This document shows, piece by piece, positions 1 through 7,990 of a DNA stretch of 33,366 nt (positions are counted from its first letter, which is position 1; every line of letters starts with the position of its first letter). The stretch is from WJKG01 sp964627305. GTDB lineage: Bacteria; Zixibacteria; MSB-5A5; GN15; FEB-12. Where the stretch lies: assembly GCA_964627305.1 (NCBI GenBank), contig CAZVHP010000019.1, positions 1-33,366 of the forward strand. Direction: 5' to 3'. A model generated the notes under the pieces. It searched no databases and was not told the DNA's origin. It saw nothing but the letters and a program-made list of their open reading frames with translations. Both the position numbers and the translations under genes were made by a program.

Positions 1-109
1 GGATAGTAACATAACCCTATCCTTTCGATGTGTCCACTAATCCGGGGGAAGGGCATACACACACGCAAGGCAGGAGCGTGAAGCATTAGCGCTTCGTTGC
101 TTTAGTGGA

Positions 110-244
110 GTGTACCTACAGATTGTGGAGTGGCTGAAGCAGGTCATACATGAGTCGGCAGCCAGCGGCAGGAAAGAGACTGTCTCCAAAGGGCAACTCG
201 CAGACAGCTTTGAGGAATTCTACAAGAAGACAGTCCTGGGCTAG
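110..244 (+). other. Possible gene remnant or short hypothetical ORF
   Basis: The plus-strand frame ending at the TAG at 242-244 reads YLQIVEWLKQVIHE and later LADSFEEFYKKTVLG. It is a hydrophilic, helix-like peptide that resembles a real protein C-terminus more than random sequence. The frame is open only from about position 41 and its first usable start is a GTG at 110, without a clear ribosome binding site. The upstream 110 bases look non-coding. It could be the decayed 3' end of a gene or a 44-residue protein. I do not recognise a family. Confidence 0.2.
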
Positions 245-391
245 CTTCTTCGTGAGTCCCAATTGCCGTCTGCAATTGCCTTGTCTTGGCCAGTGCGCTT
301 ATAGAGCGGCTATGCGGCAGCACTGTCAGCGTGGTGGTGATTGACCGTGACATCATACACCACTGCGCGCTCAGCAGCACACATGGGGTGC

Positions 392-416
392 CCCATCCCG
401 CCTCTGGCGGGGTGGG
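392..416 (+). terminator. Rho-independent terminator-like hairpin
   Basis: An 11-bp stem (CCCATCCCGCC pairing with GGCGGGGTGGG, one G-U pair) closes a 3-nt TCT loop and is followed by the pyrimidine tract TTTCCTTCCCC. It would end any transcript entering from the left and insulate the promoter just downstream. The U-tract is interrupted by C, so efficiency is uncertain. Confidence 0.5.
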
Positions 417-454
417 TTTCCTTCCCCTGTCCGCCCCCCCTCCCCAAACAACAG

Positions 455-483
455 GTGACAACCGGCCCCCTCTGATGTATACT
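455..483 (+). promoter_or_regulatory. Sigma70-type promoter of the pepQ-like/Nudix/murJ operon
   Basis: A -35 element GTGACA (455-460, 5 of 6 to consensus) and a -10 element TATACT (478-483, 5 of 6) are separated by 17 bp. Predicted initiation near 490 leaves a leader of about 38 nt containing the GGAG ribosome binding site of the M24 peptidase gene. Confidence 0.6.
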
Positions 484-527
484 TGCCCCAGGCCGTCCCG
501 TGGCACCACCTTACAGGAGAAACTGCT

Positions 528-1709
528 ATGGCGCTCGATATCACAGCCATCCAATCGTACCTCTCCGACAACCGGCTCGATGCCTGGCTGCTGGCCGATT
601 TCCACGGCCGCAACACCATCGCCACCGCCATGCTGAACCTCTCCGGCTTGCTCACCCGCCGCTCGTTCTATCTCATCCCCGCCACCGGCGAGCCGACCGC
701 GCTGGTCAACCCCATCGAGGCCGAGAAGTTCCGGCATCTGCCGGGACAGCTCATCGCCTACCGCGGCTGGAAAGGCCTCGAGCAGCATCTGGGCAAACTG
801 CTGAGCGGCTGCAAAACCGTCGCTATGGAATACTCCGAAAACGGCCGCCTGCCCTATGTGGGGCTGGTCGAGGCCGGGACAGTCGAACTGGTGCGCAGCC
901 TGAAAGTCAACGTCGTCTCCTCTGCGGACCTCGTGGCCAGTTTCAAGGCGCGCCTCTCCCCAGCCCAGGTCGCCGCCCACCGCACCGCAGCCAACAACGT
1001 CATTCTGATCAAGAGCCTTGCCCACAAGTACATCAGCGAGTCGATCAAGGCCGCCAAACACATCACCGAGTACGATGTCGTTCGCTTCATCATGAACGAG
1101 TTTGACCGCCGCGGCATGGAGACCGCCTTCGAGCCGAACTGCTCCGTCGATGCCAATGCCGGTGATCCGCATTACCAGCCAAAACCCGACACGGCGCGCC
1201 CTGTCGAACGCGGGCAACTGGTCCTCATCGACCTCTGGGCCAAACTCATCGGCGAGACGGGTGTCTACGCCGACATCACCTGGATGGCCTTCACCGGCAG
1301 CGACAGCGAGATTCCGCAGCGGTACCATGACATCTTCGAGGTCCTCACCAAAGCCCGCGACACTGCCGTGGACTTCCTGCAAAGGGCGGCCGCCTCTTCC
1401 CCGCTCTGCGGGGCCGAGGTCGATGATGTCTGCCGCGAGGTGATCGACGAGGCCGGCTATGGTGAGTTCTTCACCCATCGCACCGGACATTCCATCACCA
1501 CTCACGAGCACGGCGAAGGACCAAATATCGACAACCTCGAAACCGAGGACCGGCGGGTCCTGCAGCCGGGGCATCTGTTCTCGATCGAGCCGGGAATCTA
1601 CATGCCCGACTGCGGCTTTCGCACCGAGATCAATGTCCTCATGACACCGGGCGGCGCCGAGATCACCACCCTGCCGCTGCAGCACAGAATCGTGGCCCTG
1701 TTTGATTAG
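528..1709 (+). CDS. M24 family metallopeptidase, Xaa-Pro dipeptidase-like
   Basis: A 393-residue cytoplasmic aminopeptidase/prolidase of the pita-bread fold. The N-terminal creatinase-like domain spans about residues 1-135 and the catalytic M24 domain about 150-390. The dimetal ligands expected for the family are visible: D235 (in LIDLWAK), D249 (VYADITW), H321 (HRTGHSIT), E354 (FSIEPGIY) and E367 (RTEINV). The ATG at 528 is preferred over an in-frame start 45 bases upstream because an ACAGGAG ribosome binding site lies 7 bases before it and the first residues then match the family start. It is the first gene of an operon: its stop codon abuts the Nudix gene. Peptide substrate preference cannot be read from the sequence. 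It is probably a housekeeping peptidase. Confidence 0.9.
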   Translation: MALDITAIQSYLSDNRLDAWLLADFHGRNTIATAMLNLSGLLTRRSFYLIPATGEPTALVNPIEAEKFRHLPGQLIAYRGWKGLEQHLGKLLSGCKTVAMEYSENGRLPYVGLVEAGTVELVRSLKVNVVSSADLVASFKARLSPAQVAAHRTAANNVILIKSLAHKYISESIKAAKHITEYDVVRFIMNEFDRRGMETAFEPNCSVDANAGDPHYQPKPDTARPVERGQLVLIDLWAKLIGETGVYADITWMAFTGSDSEIPQRYHDIFEVLTKARDTAVDFLQRAAASSPLCGAEVDDVCREVIDEAGYGEFFTHRTGHSITTHEHGEGPNIDNLETEDRRVLQPGHLFSIEPGIYMPDCGFRTEINVLMTPGGAEITTLPLQHRIVALFD

Positions 1710-1715
1710 GTGAAG

Positions 1716-2309
1716 ATGTATCTCTCGGAAGAAGAACTCACACAGCTTGCCGACCGCTTCGGTGAACCGACTCGACAATCGTTTCGAGTGCCGGCCTCAC
1801 CAGAGGAAATCGAGTTCATCAAGAGCACCCGTCGCGACGGGCGCTACCATGATTTCACCCTGTACATTTTCCGCGATGACAAGGTCATTGTCAATGCCAA
1901 GCACTTCTACCCCCCCGGGTTGTACCGCGCCCCCTCCGGCGGCGTCAACAAGGGCGAGGATATCATCAGTGGCATCATGCGCGAGGTCATGGAAGAAACC
2001 GGCTGCACGATCGAACTGCAACGGTTCCTCCTGCGCACCGAGGTCGACTTCGTCGGCGACTCCGACCACGTGAAATGGCGCTCGTTTGTGCTGCAGGCCA
2101 AATACCTCGCCGGCGACTTCCGCTTCACAGACCATGACGAGATCCGTGAGGTGCGGCTGGCACCGCTCGAGCAGTTCGAACAGTTCTCCCGCCTCATGCT
2201 GGCCAGCGAACGCGCCGGGTTTCATTATCGCGCCGCCCTGCACGAAGCGGTCGCACCGCTCCTGATCCCCCCGACCGCAGGACATGGACCCGGAGTCAGC
2301 ACCACGTGA
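1716..2309 (+). CDS. Nudix hydrolase
   Basis: A 197-residue protein (from the ATG at 1716; a GTG at 1710 directly after the preceding stop is the alternative). It carries a complete Nudix box at about residues 75-97: GGVNKGE, then REVMEETGC, matching GX5EX7REUXEEXGU, the Mg-pyrophosphohydrolase motif. The family hydrolyses nucleoside diphosphates linked to another moiety; the substrate here cannot be assigned. An N-terminal segment of about 45 residues precedes the Nudix fold. The gene sits between an M24 peptidase and murJ and overlaps murJ by 4 bases (GTGA), so it is translationally coupled to it. A sanitising or envelope-precursor role is possible but unproven. Confidence 0.88.
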   Translation: MYLSEEELTQLADRFGEPTRQSFRVPASPEEIEFIKSTRRDGRYHDFTLYIFRDDKVIVNAKHFYPPGLYRAPSGGVNKGEDIISGIMREVMEETGCTIELQRFLLRTEVDFVGDSDHVKWRSFVLQAKYLAGDFRFTDHDEIREVRLAPLEQFEQFSRLMLASERAGFHYRAALHEAVAPLLIPPTAGHGPGVSTT

Positions 2310-3859
2310 GTATCCCCTCGATATTGCACAGCCAGTCTGTCCGGCAGGCGTCGATCATCATCGCAGTCGCCACCGTTGCCTCGCAACTGCTCGGTATCGT
2401 GCGCGAGGCGGTGGTCGGCTACTACTTCGGCACCAGCGCAGAATACGACATCCTCCTGATGGCCATGACCCTCCCCGTCATGCTCGGTGGTATCCTGTTC
2501 GTCTCGATCCCCTCTGCGGGGATTCCCTTCCTGCAGAAAGAGCCACTCTCGGGGTCAGCGTGGCAGGTGTTTCGCTCCTCGTTCTTTCAGGTCAACACTG
2601 TATTAATAGTCCTCGTGACAGCGGCCGTATTTTTGACTCTGCCCGCCCTCAAGGGACTGCTGGCGCCCAATATGGGGCCCGAGGCCGCCGAGCAGGTGGT
2701 GCGCTGGGGGCGCGTGTTCTGCCTGATCGTTCCCCTCCGTGCCTATGAGGCGCTGTTCCGCACGCTGTTGCACCTCCGGCGGCACTTCATCATGCCGACC
2801 CTCGCGCCCGTCCTGTTCAATCTCGTGATGATTGTGGGCCTGGTCGCCCTCTTCCCCTCCCTGGGCTCAGTAGCCTTCGTCACTGTGTGGCTGATCGGCA
2901 TGGCGCTCCAGGTGATCATCGTGGGCATTCCGGCGCTGATCATGACACGGCGCGCAGTGTCGACCGCCGGCACAGGAGCCGGCCCGTCCGGGCTGTTCGA
3001 CCCCGTCTTCATGCGCTATTTGTCACTGGTCGTTCTCGTCGAGACGATGCTGCTTGTCGTGGACCCCTTTGATCGCTACCTCGCCGGCGTCTTTCTGGAG
3101 ACCGGATATGTATCCGCGACAGCATACGCCAACGTGATCTACCAGGTGCCGGTACGCGCCCTGATCTACTCGATGGCGACCGCCATCTTCCCCGCCATAT
3201 CCCAGCACGTCGCCGGTCACCAGCTCCAAAGCGCGGCCGCCATGTACCACCGCTCACTGGCCTTGTGCGCGCTGTTTGTCATCCCGACAGCAGCGCTGCT
3301 CTTTTTGTATCGAGCCGAGATCGTCATGCTGCTCTTCGAGCGCGGCCGCTTCGATGATGTCTCTCGCACCATCACAACCGAAATCCTCGCCTGGTACCTC
3401 ATCGGAATGGTGTTCGCGGCGGCCTTCCTCGTACAGTCACGAATGATGTACGCCCTCAGAGCAATCCGCTCGCTGATGATGGTCCGCGTCATCGGGTTCG
3501 GTATCAAGGCGATAATCGGCTTCTGGCTGATCGGCGAGAACTGGGCCCTGGCAATCGGCGGCGGCACCGCCGTAATGTTCTTCTTCTGCTTTGTGATCGT
3601 CGAGCTGCATCTGGTGACAACCATGAAAATCGCTTACTCGTGGGCCGACCTGTCCTTGTTGGCGCGAGTCATCTCGGCCGTTCTTCTGACTGTGGTCATC
3701 ATGCTGGCCGTCGATTTCGCCCTCGACACGTGGACCCGCCTGCCGCGGACAGTCGGGCTGTTTGTCACCGCCGCCGCAACCGGACTGACCGTGCTGATAG
3801 CGGATACCCGCGGAGGCTTCACCGGCATTAACTGGCGGCGCGCACGAGCCAGATCCTGA
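2306..3859 (+). CDS. murJ: Lipid II flippase MurJ (MviN family)
   Basis: A 517-residue polytopic inner-membrane protein of the MOP exporter superfamily. It moves lipid-linked peptidoglycan precursor across the cytoplasmic membrane. The N-terminus (SVRQASIIIAVATVASQLLG, then IVREAVVGYYFG) is the typical first MurJ helix, and about 14 hydrophobic segments follow to the C-terminus, the usual number and length for MurJ. Other family-like segments are ALFRTLLHLRRHFIMPTLAPV and the FERGRFD loop near residue 345. Start is the GTG at 2306, overlapping the Nudix stop. It ends the operon; the next gene is convergent. Wzx-like flippases share the fold, but the length and N-terminal motif favour MurJ. 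Confidence 0.9.
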   Translation: MSIPSILHSQSVRQASIIIAVATVASQLLGIVREAVVGYYFGTSAEYDILLMAMTLPVMLGGILFVSIPSAGIPFLQKEPLSGSAWQVFRSSFFQVNTVLIVLVTAAVFLTLPALKGLLAPNMGPEAAEQVVRWGRVFCLIVPLRAYEALFRTLLHLRRHFIMPTLAPVLFNLVMIVGLVALFPSLGSVAFVTVWLIGMALQVIIVGIPALIMTRRAVSTAGTGAGPSGLFDPVFMRYLSLVVLVETMLLVVDPFDRYLAGVFLETGYVSATAYANVIYQVPVRALIYSMATAIFPAISQHVAGHQLQSAAAMYHRSLALCALFVIPTAALLFLYRAEIVMLLFERGRFDDVSRTITTEILAWYLIGMVFAAAFLVQSRMMYALRAIRSLMMVRVIGFGIKAIIGFWLIGENWALAIGGGTAVMFFFCFVIVELHLVTTMKIAYSWADLSLLARVISAVLLTVVIMLAVDFALDTWTRLPRTVGLFVTAAATGLTVLIADTRGGFTGINWRRARARS

Positions 3860-3934
3860 CCCACCCTCCGCCGCGACGCGTCCCCACCATCCCCGCTTCC
3901 CCTGCTTCCGTGCGACCACACCAGAGCACAGATG

Positions 3935-4864
3935 CTAATGACTGACTCTCCATCGAATCTTAGCCGAGAGCGTCCGCAGGACATTGCTGCGACGACTGAG
4001 ATACCCCTCCCATTGGCGACGGTACTTGTCGAAGACAGGATGCTCGGTTATGGCGCTCATGACCTTGAGCTGCTCGATATGCAGGCGGTGGTAGTGCGGA
4101 GTCGACGGGTTGGGAGCGCCAGCGCCAATGTGGTAGAGCGACCAGTAGCCGGTGTCGAACCGCGGGAGCCAGTCGACCACCGTGTGAAGCCCATCAGCCC
4201 ACAACGAGTAGGCCTGCTCATCCTGATAGAGCCGTACCAGATCATACAACCCCCACATGGCAAACAAAAACCCGTTGAGCACATGGCGCGCCGGCAGACA
4301 GGGATACTCCTCGTAAAATGGCCGATCATCCTCGCTGGTTCTCACACCACCCCGCGACACAGGCACATGAAAGGGCTTCATGGCATCGACAGCCCTCGCC
4401 AGACTGCGGTCGTCATCGAACAACACGAATCCCCGGATCAGCACCGATATGGCAAGCCCCTGGATCATGGCCGACGCAGCACCCACTGGCAGGTCAAAAG
4501 ACCGCACCGGAAACGGCATCCGCCAGGAACCATCCGGCTGCTGCGACTCGATAAGCCATCGACAGGTGCTCTCGATCAACTCGCGGCGCTCCGGGGTCGG
4601 CTCACTGCGGTAACGCTCTATATGTCCCAGCGCCCACAGGCAAATCATCACCGGGTGACGGTCGGTCCGGCCATTAAGCGTGATCATCGGCAACCCGGAC
4701 TCATCACACACCCCGTCCCATTGCGTGCGCAACGACTGGTCGAGGTAATAGGCAAGAAGGTCATCGGCATCATACGCAATCGGCGTCGGTGCGTGGAAGT
4801 AGCTTTGTGACCGCACGCCAAAATACTCGGCGAGGTTTCGGAATTTGTCTGTGAGCACCGACAT
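3935..4864 (-). CDS. D-glucuronyl C5-epimerase C-terminal domain family protein
   Basis: A 309-residue protein without a signal peptide. Residues about 185-290 closely resemble the C-terminal catalytic domain of heparan-sulfate glucuronyl C5-epimerase: EEYPCLPARHVLNGFLF (185-201), GLYDLVRLY, LPRFDTGYWSLYHIG and PHYHRLHIEQL (256-266). Several Tyr residues of the animal active site have apparent counterparts (Y187, Y244, Y258). The animal enzyme converts D-glucuronate to L-iduronate within a polysaccharide. The bacterial substrate is unknown, perhaps a uronic-acid-containing capsule or O-antigen. The N-terminal half is helical and contains the toroid-like motif SQQPDGSWRMP. The gene stands alone on the minus strand, convergent with murJ and divergent from rpmH. 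A weak AGGGG lies just before the ATG. Confidence 0.8.
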   Translation of the reverse strand: MSVLTDKFRNLAEYFGVRSQSYFHAPTPIAYDADDLLAYYLDQSLRTQWDGVCDESGLPMITLNGRTDRHPVMICLWALGHIERYRSEPTPERRELIESTCRWLIESQQPDGSWRMPFPVRSFDLPVGAASAMIQGLAISVLIRGFVLFDDDRSLARAVDAMKPFHVPVSRGGVRTSEDDRPFYEEYPCLPARHVLNGFLFAMWGLYDLVRLYQDEQAYSLWADGLHTVVDWLPRFDTGYWSLYHIGAGAPNPSTPHYHRLHIEQLKVMSAITEHPVFDKYRRQWEGYLSRRSNVLRTLSAKIRWRVSH

Positions 4865-4967
4865 ACCCCTATGGTAAGCACAGCCCCGGATCTAAACAAG
4901 GCCGACTTGACTGCCGGGCGTTGCCGATGCCCCCCAGAATCATCCGATCCATGTGTCGGTAACCTCT

Positions 4968-5019
4968 ATTATGAGGCAACGTATCTCCCCACTATGGTTA
5001 CGTTCATTATGAGGCTACG
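4968..5019. repeat. Pair of 14-bp direct repeats in a divergent intergenic region
   Basis: ATTATGAGGCAACG (4968-4981) and ATTATGAGGCTACG (5006-5019) are 38 bp apart start to start and differ at one base. The first also forms an imperfect palindrome, CCTC-TATTA-TGAGG. They lie between the divergent epimerase and rpmH genes, just upstream of the rpmH promoter. Paired regulator sites are possible but unproven. Confidence 0.4.
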
Positions 5020-5047
5020 CCGCCACCCCCGTCGTGTGCCAATTCTC

Positions 5048-5075
5048 TTGACGCGATGCCGATTTTGAGTATATT
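5048..5075 (+). promoter_or_regulatory. Promoter of the rpmH-rnpA-yidD-yidC block
   Basis: TTGACG (5048-5053) and TATATT (5070-5075) are separated by 16 bp. Transcription would start about 5083 and give a short leader with GAGGTAAGG as the rpmH ribosome binding site. Confidence 0.6.
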
Positions 5076-5108
5076 CTAAGGCTCGATTAACTTAGAGGTA
5101 AGGCAAGA

Positions 5109-5261
5109 ATGAAACGCACATTTCAACCGTCGAACAGAAAACGCTTGAATGATCACGGCTTCCGGGCCCGCATGGCGACTCGCGGTGGGCGCAAGGTACT
5201 GGCTCGACGCCGTGCCAAGGGCAGGAAGAGACTGACCGTTCAGGTTGCTCGTAAAAGGTAA
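5109..5261 (+). CDS. rpmH: 50S ribosomal protein L34
   Basis: A 50-residue, very basic protein starting MKRTFQPSNRKRLNDHGFRA, with the L34 core RMATRGGRKVLARRRAKGRK. L34 is normally 44-50 residues and sits near the peptide exit region of the large subunit. GAGGTAAGG precedes the ATG. It is the first gene of the classical origin-proximal block and overlaps the start of rnpA by 17 bases. Confidence 0.97.
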   Translation: MKRTFQPSNRKRLNDHGFRARMATRGGRKVLARRRAKGRKRLTVQVARKR

Positions 5262-5589
5262 CAAGCTCCCCCCGTCCGAACGCCTTGGAAGCGAGCGGGA
5301 TATCTCGCAGCTTTTCAAGACCGGCCAAAGTGTCTCGGGGGGTTCTTTTCGCCTGCTCTGGCATCAGGCCGACAGCTTCCGCTTCGGTGTCTTCGTGTCA
5401 CGCAGACTCGGCAGCGCCGTTGAACGCAATCGCCTCAAACGGCGCCTGCGGGAGGCAGTTCGGCTCAATCGCCATCTGATTACGAGACCAATTCACCTGG
5501 GAGTGATACCGTTTGCTTCAGCTCGGACAGAAAAGTTCACCGACCTGCGCCACAGGATGGCGCAATTGCTCCAGCGAATCGGTCGCTGA
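5245..5589 (+). CDS. rnpA: Ribonuclease P protein component
   Basis: A 114-residue basic protein that assists the RNase P ribozyme in tRNA 5' maturation. It has the family signature around residues 50-69 (FVSRRLGSAVERNRLKRRLR, with the RNR motif) and an N-terminus (NKLPPSERLGSERDISQLFKTG) that aligns with the usual start of RnpA. The TTG at 5245 is the only plausible start: the frame is closed by a TGA at 5233, and no ATG or GTG occurs before the conserved region. It lies inside the end of rpmH, so translation is probably coupled to L34 synthesis. yidD begins 13 bases after the stop. Confidence 0.92.
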   Translation: MLVKGNKLPPSERLGSERDISQLFKTGQSVSGGSFRLLWHQADSFRFGVFVSRRLGSAVERNRLKRRLREAVRLNRHLITRPIHLGVIPFASARTEKFTDLRHRMAQLLQRIGR

Positions 5590-5602
5590 CAAAGCGGAAT
5601 CG

Positions 5603-5920
5603 ATGAACAGGCCGACCAGCACTGCCACCAAAAACGCAGTACCAACCGGCTCCGTGACCAGCACCGCCGACAGCAACCAAACACACCAATGCGGAACTCT
5701 CGCGTTATGGGCCGCGCAACCGCTGATATGGTGTATCTACCTGTACCGTGTCACGTTATCACCTTTCATCGGCAATAGCTGTCGCTTCTGGCCAACCTGC
5801 TCACACTACGCCGAGCAGGCCCTGCGCACATACGGAGCATGGCGCGGGAGCATTACGGCCGCCCGCCGACTGCTCCGGTGCCACCCGTGGCACGAGGGGG
5901 GATATGATCCGGTCGACTAA
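5603..5920 (+). CDS. yidD: Membrane protein insertion efficiency factor YidD
   Basis: A 105-residue protein. The C-terminal 70 residues are typical YidD: IYLYRVTLSPFIGNSCRFWP, TCSHYAEQALRTYGAWRG, and CHPWHEGGYDPVD at the end. The conserved Cys residues and the terminal HPWHxGGxDPV motif are intact. YidD is a peripheral inner-membrane protein that aids YidC-dependent insertion. The ATG at 5603, 13 bases after rnpA, gives a polar N-terminal extension of about 35 residues that YidD usually lacks. The true start could be further inside, but no better ATG is visible before the conserved core. Confidence 0.9.
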   Translation: MNRPTSTATKNAVPTGSVTSTADSNQTHQCGTLALWAAQPLIWCIYLYRVTLSPFIGNSCRFWPTCSHYAEQALRTYGAWRGSITAARRLLRCHPWHEGGYDPVD

Positions 5921-6015
5921 CAAGGACAATACCGCGACATTCGTTTAGATATGGAAGCGCATCACGACAACAGCCGCCCCCAATAAGGTACGGCTCATTT
6001 TGCAGGGAAGGCACA

Positions 6016-7755
6016 TTGGATAGAAAAAGCATCGTCCTCGTAGTAATCCTCGTTGCCATCGTCATCTTCTACTACCCCATCCTGGAGTTCCTCGGGGTGT
6101 ATGAACCGGCCGAGCAGACGCACCAACGGCCGACGGCCGAAGACACTACGCACATCGCACCCGACCCGCGCCGGGAGACAACCACCCAGCCCGCACCAAC
6201 AACCGAGACCGACCAATCAATGGCCCTCATATATGACAGCGTCCAGGCCGGTTCCGACCGAAAGCCAGAGCAGGTCGATACGGTGGTGATCCGGACCAAC
6301 ACCTACACCATCACGATGGTCTCTTTCGGTGGTGGTCCGGTCGGGCAGGTGCTCGAGGAGTACGAATACCGTGACGGAACCCAGGTCAGTATGCTCAAAC
6401 TGGCCTCCGAGGCCACACCGACCGTCACCTTCGCCGGCGAAACCTTCTCGACATCGCAGGTGCACTTCGACTGCAACCTCGCTCCGGGCGAATACTATGC
6501 AAGCTCGTCGGGGATGACCGTCATCTACACCTACACCTCCCCCTCCGGCGGGAGCATCGTCAAACGATACCATTTCTACCCGGACGCCTACCACTACGAT
6601 CTGGTGCTTGAGGTCAACCGCCCGCAGGCGATGGGCTTTGAACGCAAGTACAACCTTGTCTGGAACAGCCCCCTGGCCCCAACCGAGCCGCAGGAAGATG
6701 TCGACTACAGCGAAATGCAGGCGGTCGGCATGATGTCCGGTTCGCGCGAAGTGCTCGATGACTTTGACAACAACAACCTCAATCAGCAACTGATGGGCAC
6801 CACCAACTGGGCGGGCGTGCGAGAAATGTACTTCGCGGCGGTGCTGATACCGCGTAACCGCCTTGCCGATGGCTTCTTCGCGCGCGGCGAGCGCTTCAAG
6901 CGACCCGGGAGCACCGGTGGCACTGTCGAAGAACGGCGCATCATCGCCGGCATCGAAATGCCCTTTGCCACCGTCGAACAGGTAACCGACAGCTTCACTG
7001 TATTCGTCGGACCGATGGATTACGAGCTGATGGCCTCCTACAATGTCGACCTCGAGGATATGCTCGGCATCGGCTCCACACCCTTCGTCGGCTGGATTAT
7101 AAAACCGTTCGCCCTGGGCGTTATCTGGCTCCTGCCACGCATGTACGATATCGTCCCCAACTACGGCCTCGTCATTATCCTTTTTGCCTTCCTCGTGAAG
7201 CTCGTGACCCTGCCCTTGTCCCTGAAATCCTTCAAGTCGATGCAGGCCATGAAGGACTTGCAGCCAAAGATGGAGGAACTGCGCAAGAAGCACAAGAAGG
7301 ATCCGCAGAAGATCAATCAGGAGATGATGAAGCTCTACAAGAAACACGGGGTCAATCCCATGTCCGGGTGCCTGCCCATTCTGCCCCAAATGCCGCTGTT
7401 CATCGCCATGTTCAGCGTGTTTCGGTCGACTATCCTGCTGCGCGATGCTCCCTTTGTCTGGTTTGTCACCGACCTGTCACGCGGAGCACAGGGGCTGACC
7501 GACCCGTACATCCTTCTGGTGTTCATTATGGTAGCGGCCCAGTTTGTGTCCCAGAAAATCACCATGGGCACGGCCACCCAGCAGAACAAGATAATGCTCT
7601 ATATTATGCCGCTGTTCATCGGCTTCCTGTTTTACAGCGTGTCCTCGGGCCTTGTCTTGTACTGGACCTGTTTCTCGCTGTTTTCGCTGGTGGACTGGGC
7701 ACTGTTCAAGCGAGGCAAGATGACCCAGGCGAATGCCGCCGCTCCAGCCTCCTGA
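6016..7755 (+). CDS. yidC: Membrane protein insertase YidC
   Basis: A 579-residue polytopic insertase of the Oxa1 family, Gram-negative type. A first membrane segment (SIVLVVILVAIVIFYYPILE) is followed by a large periplasmic beta-rich domain (about residues 60-345). The conserved core has five membrane segments (about 355-565), with the cytoplasmic hairpin LQPKMEELRKKHKKDPQK and the motif GCLPILPQMPLFIAMFSVFR. A large P1 domain is expected in diderm bacteria. The start is the TTG at 6016 (MDRKSIVL, matching the usual MDRN start) with GGAAGG ten bases before it. No ATG or GTG upstream fits better. Confidence 0.95.
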   Translation: MDRKSIVLVVILVAIVIFYYPILEFLGVYEPAEQTHQRPTAEDTTHIAPDPRRETTTQPAPTTETDQSMALIYDSVQAGSDRKPEQVDTVVIRTNTYTITMVSFGGGPVGQVLEEYEYRDGTQVSMLKLASEATPTVTFAGETFSTSQVHFDCNLAPGEYYASSSGMTVIYTYTSPSGGSIVKRYHFYPDAYHYDLVLEVNRPQAMGFERKYNLVWNSPLAPTEPQEDVDYSEMQAVGMMSGSREVLDDFDNNNLNQQLMGTTNWAGVREMYFAAVLIPRNRLADGFFARGERFKRPGSTGGTVEERRIIAGIEMPFATVEQVTDSFTVFVGPMDYELMASYNVDLEDMLGIGSTPFVGWIIKPFALGVIWLLPRMYDIVPNYGLVIILFAFLVKLVTLPLSLKSFKSMQAMKDLQPKMEELRKKHKKDPQKINQEMMKLYKKHGVNPMSGCLPILPQMPLFIAMFSVFRSTILLRDAPFVWFVTDLSRGAQGLTDPYILLVFIMVAAQFVSQKITMGTATQQNKIMLYIMPLFIGFLFYSVSSGLVLYWTCFSLFSLVDWALFKRGKMTQANAAAPAS

Positions 7756-7783
7756 TCGGCACCGCTCGAAAGAAGCCGCCAAA

Positions 7784-7807
7784 AAATGGCCCGATAAATG
7801 GCCCGAT
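7784..7807. repeat. 12-bp perfect tandem duplication
   Basis: AAATGGCCCGAT occurs twice head to tail (7784-7795, 7796-7807) just after yidC. It lies in the same intergenic region as the 10-bp array below. No function is apparent. Confidence 0.6.
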
Positions 7808-7898
7808 CGGAGACTGCGTTGCCCGCCTGAACCCCGAGCGAGTCGGGCGGGAGCATGACCGGGCCCGGGTTCCCGGTGACTGGTGGCGATTCGCCGGA

Positions 7899-7948
7899 AA
7901 TCACCGTGAATCACCGTGAATCACAATGAATCACAATGAATCACAATG
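7899..7948. repeat. Five tandem 10-bp repeats upstream of mnmE
   Basis: Two copies of AATCACCGTG are followed by three of AATCACAATG, with no spacer. The 10-bp period is close to one helical turn, so any bound protein would meet the same DNA face. The array ends 42 bp before the mnmE start and could be regulatory or a simple slippage product. Confidence 0.7.
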
Positions 7949-7990
7949 AGATCGCAGAGCAAGTGAACCCGCTTATGGTAGCTGCACACC

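Larger units (their letters stand above)
1..527. other. Gene-free 5' flank
   Basis: No convincing complete gene is present. The stretch holds a short plus-strand frame that may be a gene remnant (ends at 244), a terminator-like hairpin at 392-416, and the promoter of the following operon at 455-483. A long antisense frame crosses this region but mirrors the downstream peptidase gene and is not coding. Confidence 0.6.

Noticed and set aside
144..1778. 544-codon open frame on the minus strand
   Set aside because: It is the mirror of the M24 peptidase gene, whose catalytic residues, promoter and ribosome binding site are all on the plus strand. The antisense protein has no recognisable family.
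2065..2080. Another CACGTG-centred parS candidate
   Set aside because: Only the core and the right-hand GAAA match; the left arm does not, so it falls well below the four listed sites.
4865..5108. oriC upstream of rpmH
   Set aside because: This is a common place for oriC, but no TTATCCACA-like boxes were seen, and plus-strand composition stays C-rich for several kilobases to the right.
6217..7389. 390-codon minus-strand frame
   Set aside because: Antisense shadow of yidC with no start context or family resemblance.
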